A DNA stretch of 64,000 nt from Cedecea neteri (GTDB lineage Bacteria > Pseudomonadota > Gammaproteobacteria > Enterobacterales > Enterobacteriaceae), in contig NZ_CP009451.1 of the NCBI RefSeq assembly GCF_000757825.1, positions 2,914,001 through 2,978,000 on the forward strand. Reading direction: 5' to 3'. A program made the position numbers and the translations under genes. Shown one piece after another: positions 9,437 through 16,663 of the stretch. Under the pieces are notes generated by a model. It had not been told where the DNA came from. It saw only the letters and a list, made by a program, of their open reading frames with translations, and searched no databases. The first letter of the stretch is position 1. Each line of letters starts with the position of its first letter.

Positions 9437-9535
9437 GCGTTCAGGGGAGACCCCTACGGAGACATCCTGAAAGCACGACATTGCTCACATTGCTTCCAGT
9501 ATTACTTTAGCCAGCCGGGTGCTGGCTTTTTTTTT
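9437..9535 (+). ncRNA. ryhB: RyhB small RNA
   Basis: Hfq-dependent small RNA made under iron limitation; in E. coli it base-pairs with mRNAs of non-essential iron-using proteins (for example sodB and sdh) and promotes their decay. The conserved seed-containing core CTGAAAGCACGACATTGCTC and the CACATTGCTTCCAGTATTAC stretch match E. coli RyhB nearly base for base. The 5' end (GCGTTCAGG) is slightly diverged. The RNA ends in terminator AGCCAGC-cgg-GTGCTGGCT plus nine T (9509-9535). Position between yhhY and yhhX is conserved, and a Fur box overlaps the promoter. A 71-codon ORF across it is spurious. Confidence 0.96.
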
Positions 9536-9538
9536 GCC

Positions 9539-9796
9539 CTTCTTATTTGAAGCCGTAGCTGTGTTGGCTGCGCTCAGTTACCCGAATCACTTACCCAAGT
9601 AAGCTCATCGGGATGCCTTCCCTTGCCGCCTTGCTACAACTCCAACTAATTTGGGCAAACTTTCGGTCTTCTTATTTGAAGCCGTAGCTGCGTTGGCTGC
9701 GCTCAGTTACCCGAATCACTTACCCAAGTAAGCTCATCGGGATGCCTTCCCTTGCCGCCTTGCTACAACTCCAACTAATTTGGACAAACCTTTGTC
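9539..9796. repeat. Tandem pair of ERIC-like repeats (129-base unit)
   Basis: Two nearly identical units, 9539-9667 and 9668-9796, differ at only a few positions. Each has ERIC-type organisation: GAAGCCGTAGC near one end answered by GCTACAACTCC at the other, and a central ACTTACcc-AAGTAAGCTCATCG resembling the ERIC core around the standard ERIC primer sites. Together they fill the gap between the ryhB terminator and yhhX. Confidence 0.85.
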
Positions 9797-9865
9797 CGGT
9801 TTTAATAAAACGTGGCTGGAAAATGCAGTAAGGTACAGGCAGCTCAAATCAAAAAGGATAATGAA

Positions 9866-10903
9866 ATGACTCTGCACTGTGCCTTCATCGGCTTTGGTAA
9901 AAGTACCACCCGCTATCACCTTCCGTTCGTACTCTTCCGTAAAGACAGGCTCAACGTGGCCCACATCTTCCGCCGTAGCGAAAAGCCGGAGCTGGAACAG
10001 CAGCCGCAGTACGCCGGGATCCACTTTACCAGCCAGCTTGATGACATCCTCACCGACCCGCAGGTCAAGCTGGTGGTGATTTGTACCCACGTCGACAGCC
10101 ATTTTGAGTACGCGAAAAAGGCGCTCGAAGCGGGTAAAAACGTGCTGGTGGAAAAACCGTTTACCCCAACGCTTGCCGAAGCGCGAGAGCTGTTTGCTCT
10201 GGCGAGCGAGAAGGGGCTGGTGGTCACGCCTTACCAGAATCGCCGCTTTGATTCCTGCTTCCTGACGATGAAAAAAGCCATCGAGAGCGGCAAGCTCGGC
10301 AAGATCGTGGAAATTGAAAGTCACTTCGATATGTATCGCCCTGATGCGCCCGCGAATCCGGGCCAACCGGCGGACGGCGCTTTCTACGGCCTGGGCGTGC
10401 ACACCATGGACCAAATCATCTCCCTGTTTGGCCGCCCGGAACACGTCGCCTATGACATCCGCAGCCTGCGCAATAAAGCCAACCCGGACGATACTTTTGA
10501 AGCCCAGCTGTTCTTTGGCGATCTCAAAGCGATCGTGAAAACCAGCCACCTTGTGAAAATCGATTACCCGAAATTTATCGTGCACGGCACCAAAGGCTCG
10601 TTCGTGAAGTACGGCATCGACCAGCAGGAAACCAGCCTCAAAGCCTACATCATGCCGGGTGAGCTAGGGTTTGGCGCGGACAGCAGCGTAGCCACGTTGG
10701 AGTACGTTAACGAAGCCGGTGAAACGGTGCGCGAGGAGTGGAAGCCGGAAGTGGGCGACTATGGCCGCGTCTACGATGCACTGTACGACACGCTGATCGG
10801 CGGCAAGCCTAATTATGTCAGAGAAATTGAAGCTCTCACCAACCTGGAAATCCTGGAGCGCGGTTTCGAACAGCCTTCTCCTGCGACAATAAGCCTCTCC
10901 TGA
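9866..10903 (+). CDS. yhhX: YhhX, Gfo/Idh/MocA-family oxidoreductase
   Basis: Putative NAD(P)-dependent dehydrogenase, 345 residues. The N-terminal Rossmann motif GFGKSTTRYH lies at residues 9-18 and the family EKP motif at 96-98; the C-terminal half is the substrate-binding alpha/beta domain (GLGVHTMDQIISLFG). The start at 9866 is chosen because it follows AAAGGATAATG and gives the E. coli-like N-terminus (M-x-x-x-CAFIGFGKS); an in-frame ATG 54 bases upstream lies next to ERIC sequence. Physiological substrate is unknown to me. Monocistronic between ryhB/ERIC and a long hairpin. Confidence 0.93.
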   Translation: MTLHCAFIGFGKSTTRYHLPFVLFRKDRLNVAHIFRRSEKPELEQQPQYAGIHFTSQLDDILTDPQVKLVVICTHVDSHFEYAKKALEAGKNVLVEKPFTPTLAEARELFALASEKGLVVTPYQNRRFDSCFLTMKKAIESGKLGKIVEIESHFDMYRPDAPANPGQPADGAFYGLGVHTMDQIISLFGRPEHVAYDIRSLRNKANPDDTFEAQLFFGDLKAIVKTSHLVKIDYPKFIVHGTKGSFVKYGIDQQETSLKAYIMPGELGFGADSSVATLEYVNEAGETVREEWKPEVGDYGRVYDALYDTLIGGKPNYVREIEALTNLEILERGFEQPSPATISLS

Positions 10904-10910
10904 GAGTATT

Positions 10911-10954
10911 TTGACTCCTCTAACTCGTTCATTTTTTTTGAACAGAGGAGTCAA
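10911..10954. terminator. Long hairpin between yhhX and yhhW
   Basis: Eleven-base perfect arms TTGACTCCTCT / AGAGGAGTCAA with an inner GTTC/GAAC pairing around a run of eight T. It starts 7 bases after the yhhX stop. Possibly the yhhX terminator, although the T tract sits in the loop rather than after the stem. Confidence 0.6.
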
Positions 10955-11026
10955 TTTTCACCCTCTATGATCCTCCGCTAAATGGGTCCACACTTGTCCC
11001 ATCAAACGAATTGCGGAGGACATAAC

Positions 11027-11722
11027 ATGATCTACTTAAGAAAAGCACAGGACCGCGGCCATGCGAACCACGGCTGGCTGGACAGCTGGCATACCTTCTC
11101 TTTTGCCGACTATTATGACGCCAATTTTATGGGCTTCTCGGCGCTGCGGGTCATTAACGAAGACGTTATCGATGCGGGTCAGGGCTTTGGTACTCATCCG
11201 CATAAAGACATGGAAATCCTGACCTACGTGCTGGAAGGCGCGGTTGAGCACCAGGACAGCATGGGCAACAAAGAGCGTGTGCCCGCGGGTGAATTCCAGA
11301 TTATGAGCGCCGGAACCGGGATCCGTCACTCCGAGTACAACGCCAGCCAGACCGAACCGCTGCGCCTGTACCAGATTTGGATTATTCCAGAAAAAACCGG
11401 GATTACGCCGCGTTACGATCAGCGTCGGTTTGATGCTCCTCAGGGGCGCCAACTGGTGCTTTCTCCGGATACACGCGACGGCTCGCTGAAGGTTTATCAG
11501 GATATGGAGCTGTCCCGCTGGGCGCTGGCTAAAGACGAGCAGTCTGTGTATCAGATTCCGGCCGACCGCCGCGTCTGGATCCAGGTAGTGAAAGGCGACG
11601 TGTCTATTAACGGCACGCAGGCAAAAACCAGCGATGCGATCGCAGTCTGGGATGAACAAGCGATTTCCGTTCATGCCAGCGAAGCGAGCGAGATCCTGCT
11701 GTTCGATCTGCCTCCGGTATAA
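11027..11722 (+). CDS. yhhW: YhhW, pirin-family quercetin 2,3-dioxygenase
   Basis: Cupin of the pirin family, 231 residues. E. coli YhhW cleaves quercetin in vitro; its cellular role is unclear. The metal ligands of the N-terminal cupin are present in this protein: His57 and His59 (GTHPHKDMEI), His101 and Glu103 (GIRHSEYN). The start at 11027 follows GCGGAGGA at good spacing and gives the E. coli N-terminus MIYLRKAQDRG; an ATG 45 bases upstream has no such site. It is followed by a strong terminator, so it is transcribed alone or with yhhX. Confidence 0.95.
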   Translation: MIYLRKAQDRGHANHGWLDSWHTFSFADYYDANFMGFSALRVINEDVIDAGQGFGTHPHKDMEILTYVLEGAVEHQDSMGNKERVPAGEFQIMSAGTGIRHSEYNASQTEPLRLYQIWIIPEKTGITPRYDQRRFDAPQGRQLVLSPDTRDGSLKVYQDMELSRWALAKDEQSVYQIPADRRVWIQVVKGDVSINGTQAKTSDAIAVWDEQAISVHASEASEILLFDLPPV

Positions 11723-11735
11723 CGTTACCCGTCAC

Positions 11736-11769
11736 AACCCGCCCCTGAAAAAGGGGCGGGTTTTCTTTT
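11736..11769 (+). terminator. Rho-independent terminator after yhhW
   Basis: AACCCGCCCC-tgaaaaa-GGGGCGGGTT followed by TTCTTTT, 14 bases after the yhhW stop. Confidence 0.93.
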
Positions 11770-11816
11770 GTCCGTGCTAAACTCGGCTGTCGAAACTTCA
11801 TAAGCCAAGCAGGACG

Positions 11817-12812
11817 ATGAAAAAGAAAAGACCGGTACTACAGGATGTTGCGGATCGCGTTGGGGTGACCAAAATGACGGTCAGCCGTTTCTTACGTAAT
11901 CCTGACCAGGTGTCTGCCGCGCTGCAGGTTAAAATTGCCGCCGCGTTAGATGAACTGGGCTATATCCCTAACCGTGCACCGGATATTCTTTCTAATTCAA
12001 CCAGCCGGGCCATCGGCGTCCTGCTTCCTTCGCTAACCAACCAGGTGTTCGCCGAAGTGCTGCGCGGCATTGAAAACGTCATCGATGCCCACGGTTACCA
12101 GACCATGCTCGCCCACTACGGCTATAAGCCGGAGCTGGAGCAGGAGCGTCTGGAATCCATGCTGTCCTGGAACATCGACGGGCTGATTTTGACCGAGCGC
12201 AACCACACGCCCAGAACGCTGAAAATGATTGAAGTTGCCGGTATTCCGGTGGTGGAGCTGATGGACAGCGTCTCTCCTTGCCTGGATATCGCCGTGGGCT
12301 TTGATAACTTCGAAGCGGCTCGCCAAATGACGGCCAACATTATTTCCCGTGGGCATAAGCACGTTGCCTATCTTGGCGCGCGCCTCGACGAACGTACCCT
12401 CATCAAGCAAAAAGGTTACGAGCAGGCGATGCTCGACGCCGGGCTGACGCCGTACAGCGTGATGATTGAAAACTCCTCTTCTTATTCCACCGGTATTGAG
12501 CTGCTGCGCCAGGCGAAACGGGAATATCCACAGCTCGACAGTATCTTCTGCACCAACGATGACTTAGCGATTGGTGCGGCGTTTGAATGCCAGCGCCAGG
12601 GCCTGCGCATTCCGGAAGATATGGCGATTGCCGGTTTCCACGGCCATGACATCGGGCAGGTGATGGAGCCGCGGCTGGCGAGCGTGCTCACCCCGCGAGA
12701 GCGCATGGGGCGTATCGGGGCAGAGCGTTTGCTGGCGCGTATTCGCGGTGAGATCATTACCCCAAAAATGCTCGATTTAGGCTTTACGCTGTCGCCCGGC
12801 GGCTCGATCTAA
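11817..12812 (+). CDS. gntR: GntR, LacI-family repressor of gluconate genes
   Basis: Transcriptional repressor of the GntI gluconate system, 331 residues. The N-terminal LacI-type helix-turn-helix is visible at about residues 8-30 (QDVADRVGVTKMTVSRFLRN), followed by the hinge and a periplasmic-binding-protein-like effector domain (AIGVLLPSL at about 64-72; AIAGFHGHDIG). Gluconate relieves repression in E. coli. It lies directly upstream of gntKU, and GntR-type operators occur in the gntR-gntK gap, so the gene probably controls its neighbours. Confidence 0.96.
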   Translation: MKKKRPVLQDVADRVGVTKMTVSRFLRNPDQVSAALQVKIAAALDELGYIPNRAPDILSNSTSRAIGVLLPSLTNQVFAEVLRGIENVIDAHGYQTMLAHYGYKPELEQERLESMLSWNIDGLILTERNHTPRTLKMIEVAGIPVVELMDSVSPCLDIAVGFDNFEAARQMTANIISRGHKHVAYLGARLDERTLIKQKGYEQAMLDAGLTPYSVMIENSSSYSTGIELLRQAKREYPQLDSIFCTNDDLAIGAAFECQRQGLRIPEDMAIAGFHGHDIGQVMEPRLASVLTPRERMGRIGAERLLARIRGEIITPKMLDLGFTLSPGGSI

Positions 12813-12895
12813 GCCGAAAATTTTATTTGATACAGCTCACACTTATACACTTTGCAAGCTAATGGTTATTGCTTATTGCTCAGCCAGACCGGAAA

Positions 12896-12922
12896 ATGTT
12901 ATCGGTAACAGTTACCCGTAAC
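12896..12922 (+). promoter_or_regulatory. GntR operators upstream of gntK
   Basis: ATGTTATCGGTAACA (12896-12910) is followed directly by GTTACCCGTAAC (12911-12922). Both are close to the palindromic GntR operator ATGTTACCCGTAACAT. They lie about 40 bases before the gntK start, as expected for gluconate-inducible gntKU. Confidence 0.85.
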
Positions 12923-12962
12923 AAAACCAGGCGCATTGCTTTGTGTCAGAGTCGGAGCCATC

Positions 12963-13496
12963 ATGAGTACTACTAATCACGACCACCACATTTACGTCCT
13001 GATGGGCGTCTCCGGCAGCGGCAAATCCGCCGTTGCCAGCGAAGTTGCCCACCAGCTGAACGCCGCGTTTCTTGACGGCGACTTCCTGCATCCCCGCAGC
13101 AACATCCTGAAAATGGCCTCCGGCGAGCCGCTGAACGACGACGACCGTACCCCGTGGCTGAAGGCGTTAAATGACGCCGCGTTTGCGATGCAGCGCACCA
13201 ACAAGGTTTCGCTGATCGTCTGCTCGGCGCTGAAAAAGCACTATCGCGACCTGCTGCGCGACGGCAACCCGAACCTCTCCTTTATCTATATGAAAGGTGA
13301 CTTCGGGGTGATTGAAAGCCGCCTGAAAGCGCGTAAAGGTCACTTCTTCAAAACCCAGATGCTGGTAACCCAATTCGAAACCCTGCAAGAGCCGCAGGCG
13401 GATGAAAAAGACGTGCTGATCGTGGATATCGACCAGCCGCTGGACGGCGTTGTCGCCAGCACCCTCGCATTAATCAACCAAGGCAGCGCAGAGTGA
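12963..13496 (+). CDS. gntK: GntK, gluconokinase
   Basis: Phosphorylates gluconate to 6-phosphogluconate with ATP, feeding the Entner-Doudoroff and pentose phosphate pathways. 177 residues with a P-loop GVSGSGKS at residues 15-22 and the substrate-side LDGDFLHPRSN motif. The start at 12963 gives the normal length and removes nine extra codons of the longer frame. The stop overlaps the GTG start of gntU (GTGA), so translation is coupled. Induced by gluconate through the upstream GntR operators. Confidence 0.96.
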   Translation: MSTTNHDHHIYVLMGVSGSGKSAVASEVAHQLNAAFLDGDFLHPRSNILKMASGEPLNDDDRTPWLKALNDAAFAMQRTNKVSLIVCSALKKHYRDLLRDGNPNLSFIYMKGDFGVIESRLKARKGHFFKTQMLVTQFETLQEPQADEKDVLIVDIDQPLDGVVASTLALINQGSAE

Positions 13497-14833
13497 GTAC
13501 ATTAACGCTTGTTTTAACCGCGGTCGGCTCCGTGCTGCTTCTGCTGTTTTTAGTGATGAAGGCTCGTATGCACGCCTTCGTGGCTTTGATGGTGGTTTCT
13601 ATTGGTGCCGGGCTGTTCTCCGGCATGCCGCTCGACAAAATCGCCGACACCATGCAGAAAGGCATGGGCGGTACGCTGGGCTTCCTGGCGATTGTGGTCG
13701 CCCTCGGCGCTATGTTCGGCAAAATTCTGCATGAAACCGGCGCGGTGGATCAGATTGCCGTCAAGATGCTGAAGTCCTTCGGCCACAGCCGCGCGCATTA
13801 CGCCATTGGCCTGGCTGGCCTGATTTGTGCGCTGCCGCTGTTCTTTGAAGTAGCCATCGTGCTGCTGATAAGCGTCGCGTTTTCGATGGCGCGCCATACC
13901 GGAACCAATCTGGTGAAGCTGGTTATCCCTCTGTTTGCAGGCGTAGCCGCTGCTGCCGCGTTCCTGCTGCCTGGGCCTGCGCCAATGCTGCTGGCATCAC
14001 AGATGCACGCTGACTTCGGCTGGATGATCCTGATTGGCCTGTGCGCCGCGATCCCCGGCATGATTATCGCCGGCCCGCTGTTCGGGAACTTCATCAGTAA
14101 ATTTGTTTCGCTGGAAATCCCGGACGATATCTCCGAGCCGCATCTGGGCGAAGGCAAGCTGCCATCCTTTGGCTTCAGCCTGTCTCTGATCCTGCTGCCG
14201 CTGGTGCTGGTTGGCCTGAAAACCATCGCCGCTCGTTTTACCGCGCCAGGTTCTACGCTGTATGAATGGCTGGAATTCATCGGTCACCCGTTCACCGCGA
14301 TTCTGGTGGCCTGCCTGGTGGCTATTTATGGCCTGGCTTATCGTCAGGGTATGGACAAAGAAAAAGTGATGGCGGTATGCGGCCAGGCGCTGCAGCCTGC
14401 GGGTATTATCCTGCTGGTTATCGGTGCCGGGGGCGTGTTCAAACAGGTGCTGGTTGACTCCGGCGTGGGTCCGGCTCTGGGTGAAGCGTTGACCGGCATG
14501 GGCCTGCCTATCGCGATTACCTGCTTCGTGCTGGCCGCTGCGGTACGTATCATTCAGGGTTCCGCTACCGTGGCCTGCCTGACCGCCGTTGGCCTGGTGA
14601 TGCCGGTTATCGAGCAGCTGAACTATAACGGCGCGCAGATGGCGGCTCTGTCTATCTGTATCGCGGGCGGTTCTATCGTGGTGAGCCACGTGAACGACGC
14701 GGGCTTCTGGCTGTTCGGTAAATTTACCGGCGCGACCGAAGCACAAACGCTGAAGACCTGGACGATGATGGAAACCATCCTCGGCACCACCGGGGCGATT
14801 GTCGGGATGATTGCGTTCAGCCTGCTGTCTTAA
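13493..14833 (+). CDS. gntU: GntU, low-affinity gluconate permease
   Basis: Gluconate:H+ symporter of the GntP family, 446 residues, the E. coli length. Very hydrophobic, with about 12-14 membrane segments; conserved family stretches include LPLFFEVAIVLLISVAF, LLPGPAPMLLASQM, and the C-terminal VSHVNDAGFWLFGKF. It uses a GTG start that overlaps the gntK stop. With GntK it forms the GntI uptake and phosphorylation pair. A perfect terminator follows at once. Confidence 0.96.
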   Translation: MSTLTLVLTAVGSVLLLLFLVMKARMHAFVALMVVSIGAGLFSGMPLDKIADTMQKGMGGTLGFLAIVVALGAMFGKILHETGAVDQIAVKMLKSFGHSRAHYAIGLAGLICALPLFFEVAIVLLISVAFSMARHTGTNLVKLVIPLFAGVAAAAAFLLPGPAPMLLASQMHADFGWMILIGLCAAIPGMIIAGPLFGNFISKFVSLEIPDDISEPHLGEGKLPSFGFSLSLILLPLVLVGLKTIAARFTAPGSTLYEWLEFIGHPFTAILVACLVAIYGLAYRQGMDKEKVMAVCGQALQPAGIILLVIGAGGVFKQVLVDSGVGPALGEALTGMGLPIAITCFVLAAAVRIIQGSATVACLTAVGLVMPVIEQLNYNGAQMAALSICIAGGSIVVSHVNDAGFWLFGKFTGATEAQTLKTWTMMETILGTTGAIVGMIAFSLLS

Positions 14834-14855
14834 TCTCTCTCTTCCGCTCCCGCTA

Positions 14856-14883
14856 AAAACACCCGGCAATTGCCGGGTGTTTT
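14856..14883 (+). terminator. Rho-independent terminator after gntU
   Basis: AAAACACCCGGCA-AT-TGCCGGGTGTTTT, a near-perfect palindrome 23 bases after the gntU stop. Confidence 0.93.
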
Positions 14884-14949
14884 GCTTTTACGGGTTAAGC
14901 TTCGCTCTTCCCGTGACGCTCTTATTCCCTATTAAAAAGGGAGCGCCGC

Positions 14950-15384
14950 ATGAAAAAATTACTCTTCTTACTGTTATTGCCGCTGTTAACCGGCTGCGCG
15001 ACGCTGGTTAGCAATAATGACGCCACGGTGTATATCGACAGTACGCCAAAGCGCGCTGCTTTTACGATTTTTGATGGCAAGGGAGAGATTGCCGCACAGG
15101 GCATTACCCCCCAGTCCGTGACGCTGAAAAAGACGGACGGCAGCTACTTCGGGAAGAAAAACTACACGTTGAGGCTAAAACATGAAGGGTATTACTCCCT
15201 GTCGCTACCGCTGGAAACCCGTTTTAGCAACTGGTATCTCTTTGGCAACGTCATCTTCTTCGGAGTGCCGGGGTGGCTGATTGTCGATCCGTTCTTTGGC
15301 GGCATGTATACGCTGAAGCAGGAAAATCTTCATCTCTTGCTGCGAGCATGCCAGCCGGGGCCGTATCGGTATATGTGTTCGTGA
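14950..15384 (+). CDS. Putative outer-membrane or periplasmic lipoprotein of unknown function
   Basis: Small lipoprotein, 144 residues. The signal peptide ends in a clear lipobox LLTGC with the lipidated Cys at residue 16. Residue 17 is Ala, so outer-membrane sorting is expected. The body (TVYIDSTPKRAAFTIFDGKG, then GITPQSVTLKK) resembles PEGA-like repeats found in envelope proteins, and residues about 94-110 are hydrophobic (YLFGNVIFFGVPGWLIVD). I know no E. coli K-12 gene at this position between gntU and yhgN. It has a good Shine-Dalgarno (GGGAGCGCCGC-ATG) and lies beside an IS110 element, so it may be accessory. Function unknown. Confidence 0.75.
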   Translation: MKKLLFLLLLPLLTGCATLVSNNDATVYIDSTPKRAAFTIFDGKGEIAAQGITPQSVTLKKTDGSYFGKKNYTLRLKHEGYYSLSLPLETRFSNWYLFGNVIFFGVPGWLIVDPFFGGMYTLKQENLHLLLRACQPGPYRYMCS

Positions 15385-15420
15385 GGGGGAAATAGGGGGT
15401 TAGGAGCAGGACTCGATTCG

Positions 15421-15443
15421 TCCCCTCTCCCTTTTAGGGAGAG
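15421..15443. repeat. Half of a REP-like palindrome interrupted by the IS110 element
   Basis: TCCCCTCTCCCTTTTAGGGAGAG at this end and GGGTTAGGGTTAGGG at 16643-16657 together rebuild a family member like the one at 40010-40045 (CCCTCTCCC-ttcca-GGGAGAGGGTTAGGGTGAGGG). The element separates the two halves. Confidence 0.8.
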
Positions 15444-15458
15444 ATACCGTCTTGTCGG

Positions 15459-16418
15459 TTATCCGGCAAGCGGTATTTCAGCGTTAAATTCACGCCCTGA
15501 TTTCACCACCCCATAAGCCAGCTGTAGCAGCTTTCTCATTCCTGCACACACGCGTTCTTTGCCTGTCTTCCCCCTGCTCGCCATCCGGGTCATCAGGTCT
15601 TTCACCACTTCATTACATCTTCCCGCCACTACCGTAGGCATATACAGCACGCTACGCAGCTCACGGCTCCCCACTTTTGACAACCTGCTCTTTCCCTTCC
15701 ACATCCCGGACTCACAACGTCGTGGGTTCAGCCCTGCATAAGCCACCAGAGCCTTACTGCTCCTGAACCGCCTCAGGTTTCCCGCGAAGGCCAGAAGACT
15801 CGTACTCAGCACATCTCCCACTCCCGGGATACTCTCCAGCAGCGCTTTGTCTTTTCTCAGGTCCGGGTCATCATCAATGTGCTGTCTGATTTTCTTTTTG
15901 GTTTCTTTTATCAGTTCATCCAGCGTGGCGATGTGCTCTTTTAACGAGCCAGTGATGACCTCATCTGCGGCCTCCAGCCTGTTCTCTTCCATCTGACGCA
16001 TCTCTTCAAGATTTTTAAGATGCCGCACCAGCGCGGTCAGCTGTCGCTGGCTGAGAGGAGCCGGATGCCATTGGGCTGGCTGATACAGGGCACAATACCG
16101 TGCTATCAGGGCGGCATCGCTTTTATCCGTTTTGTTTCGGGTCAGTTCGGTGTTACTGAAGGCATGAATGCGGGCAGGGTTTTCCAGGCTGACGCGATAG
16201 CCGCCATCGGACAATGCCGTGGCGAGTTCCGTGCTGTAGCTGCCCGTCGCTTCCATACAGACATGACAGTCCCCAAAGCGGGTCAGCCAGTGAATAAACT
16301 CACGACATCCCGCAGGCGTGTTAGCAAACTTTTTAGTTTTGTATTTCTGACCAGGCAGCAGGACAGCGACATCAAATTTTAGCTTAGCAATATCAACGCC
16401 GACAGAAGTGAGGGTCAT
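15459..16418 (-). CDS. IS110-family transposase (DEDD recombinase)
   Basis: RNA-guided-type IS110 recombinase, 319 residues, apparently intact. The N-terminal RuvC-like domain carries the DEDD set: Asp9 (GVDIAKLKFDV), Glu56 (CMEATGSYSTEL), Asp98 and Asp101 (NKTDKSDAALIARY). A coiled-coil segment follows at about 125-180. The C-terminal transposase_20 domain contains IPGVG (197-201) and AYAGLNPRRCESG, with the conserved serine in the KGKSRLSKVGS stretch (244-251), the likely nucleophile. It resembles the IS621 transposase of E. coli. IS110 enzymes use a bridge RNA from the element's own non-coding end. Confidence 0.95.
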   Translation of the reverse strand: MTLTSVGVDIAKLKFDVAVLLPGQKYKTKKFANTPAGCREFIHWLTRFGDCHVCMEATGSYSTELATALSDGGYRVSLENPARIHAFSNTELTRNKTDKSDAALIARYCALYQPAQWHPAPLSQRQLTALVRHLKNLEEMRQMEENRLEAADEVITGSLKEHIATLDELIKETKKKIRQHIDDDPDLRKDKALLESIPGVGDVLSTSLLAFAGNLRRFRSSKALVAYAGLNPRRCESGMWKGKSRLSKVGSRELRSVLYMPTVVAGRCNEVVKDLMTRMASRGKTGKERVCAGMRKLLQLAYGVVKSGREFNAEIPLAG

Positions 16419-16641
16419 CTGATTCTCCGTAACCTTATGAATAATATCGCCAGACCATCCTTATATGTGGGTGCTCAGAGGCACAGGATACCGTTCGGTC
16501 TTGAGGCGACAGGGAATAAGGTTGCCGGGGCATAATCTCTCCCACGGGCTCGGAAGCACCAGGGCCAGGGGATGCTCACCGGCAACCTCCCGATGATCAG
16601 TCGGGGATCTTCCCCGCACTGGCGGGGAAGTTCAAGACATA
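16419..16641 (-). ncRNA. Candidate IS110 bridge RNA region
   Basis: Non-coding left end of the IS110 element, transcribed in the same direction as the transposase. In IS621 and relatives this location encodes a bridge RNA with two loops, one reading the target and one the donor. Visible hairpins include CTTCCCCGCCa / GCGGGGAAG around 16605-16630, and a GTTGCCGG (16531) / CCGGCAAC (16579) pairing that encloses the middle of the region. The guide loops cannot be assigned with confidence by eye, so this is a position- and structure-based proposal. Confidence 0.5.
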
Positions 16642-16663
16642 AGGGTTAGGGTTAGGGTTGGTC

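Larger units (their letters stand above)
15444..16641 (-). mobile_element. IS110-family insertion sequence, complete, about 1198 bases
   Basis: The ends are deduced by rebuilding the split palindrome: an AG dinucleotide (CT on the transposase strand) flanks both sides at 15442-15443 and 16642-16643, and no longer target duplication exists. Short subterminal inverted repeats agree (GTCTTG at 15449-15454; CAAGAC at 16633-16638). The transposase is intact and fills most of the element. The 223-base non-coding stretch lies upstream of the gene and only about 15 bases lie beyond its stop, the layout of the IS110 group proper rather than the IS1111 group. Confidence 0.82.

Noticed and set aside
9335..9550. 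71-codon ORF over the Fur box and RyhB
   Set aside because: It spans the ryhB promoter, RNA and terminator, whose conservation is at RNA level; no ribosome-binding site of note.
9539..9796. Direct repeats as a CRISPR array
   Set aside because: Only two long units without spacers, no cas genes; ERIC-type internal palindrome explains them.
13493..13502. Alternative later start for gntU
   Set aside because: The GTG overlapping the gntK stop gives the E. coli-like N-terminus STLTLVLTAVGS and the family length.
16643..16661. GGGTTAGGGTTAGGGTT as a telomere-like or G-quadruplex element
   Set aside because: Only two full repeats; it is explained as the outer arm of the REP-like palindrome split by the IS110 element.
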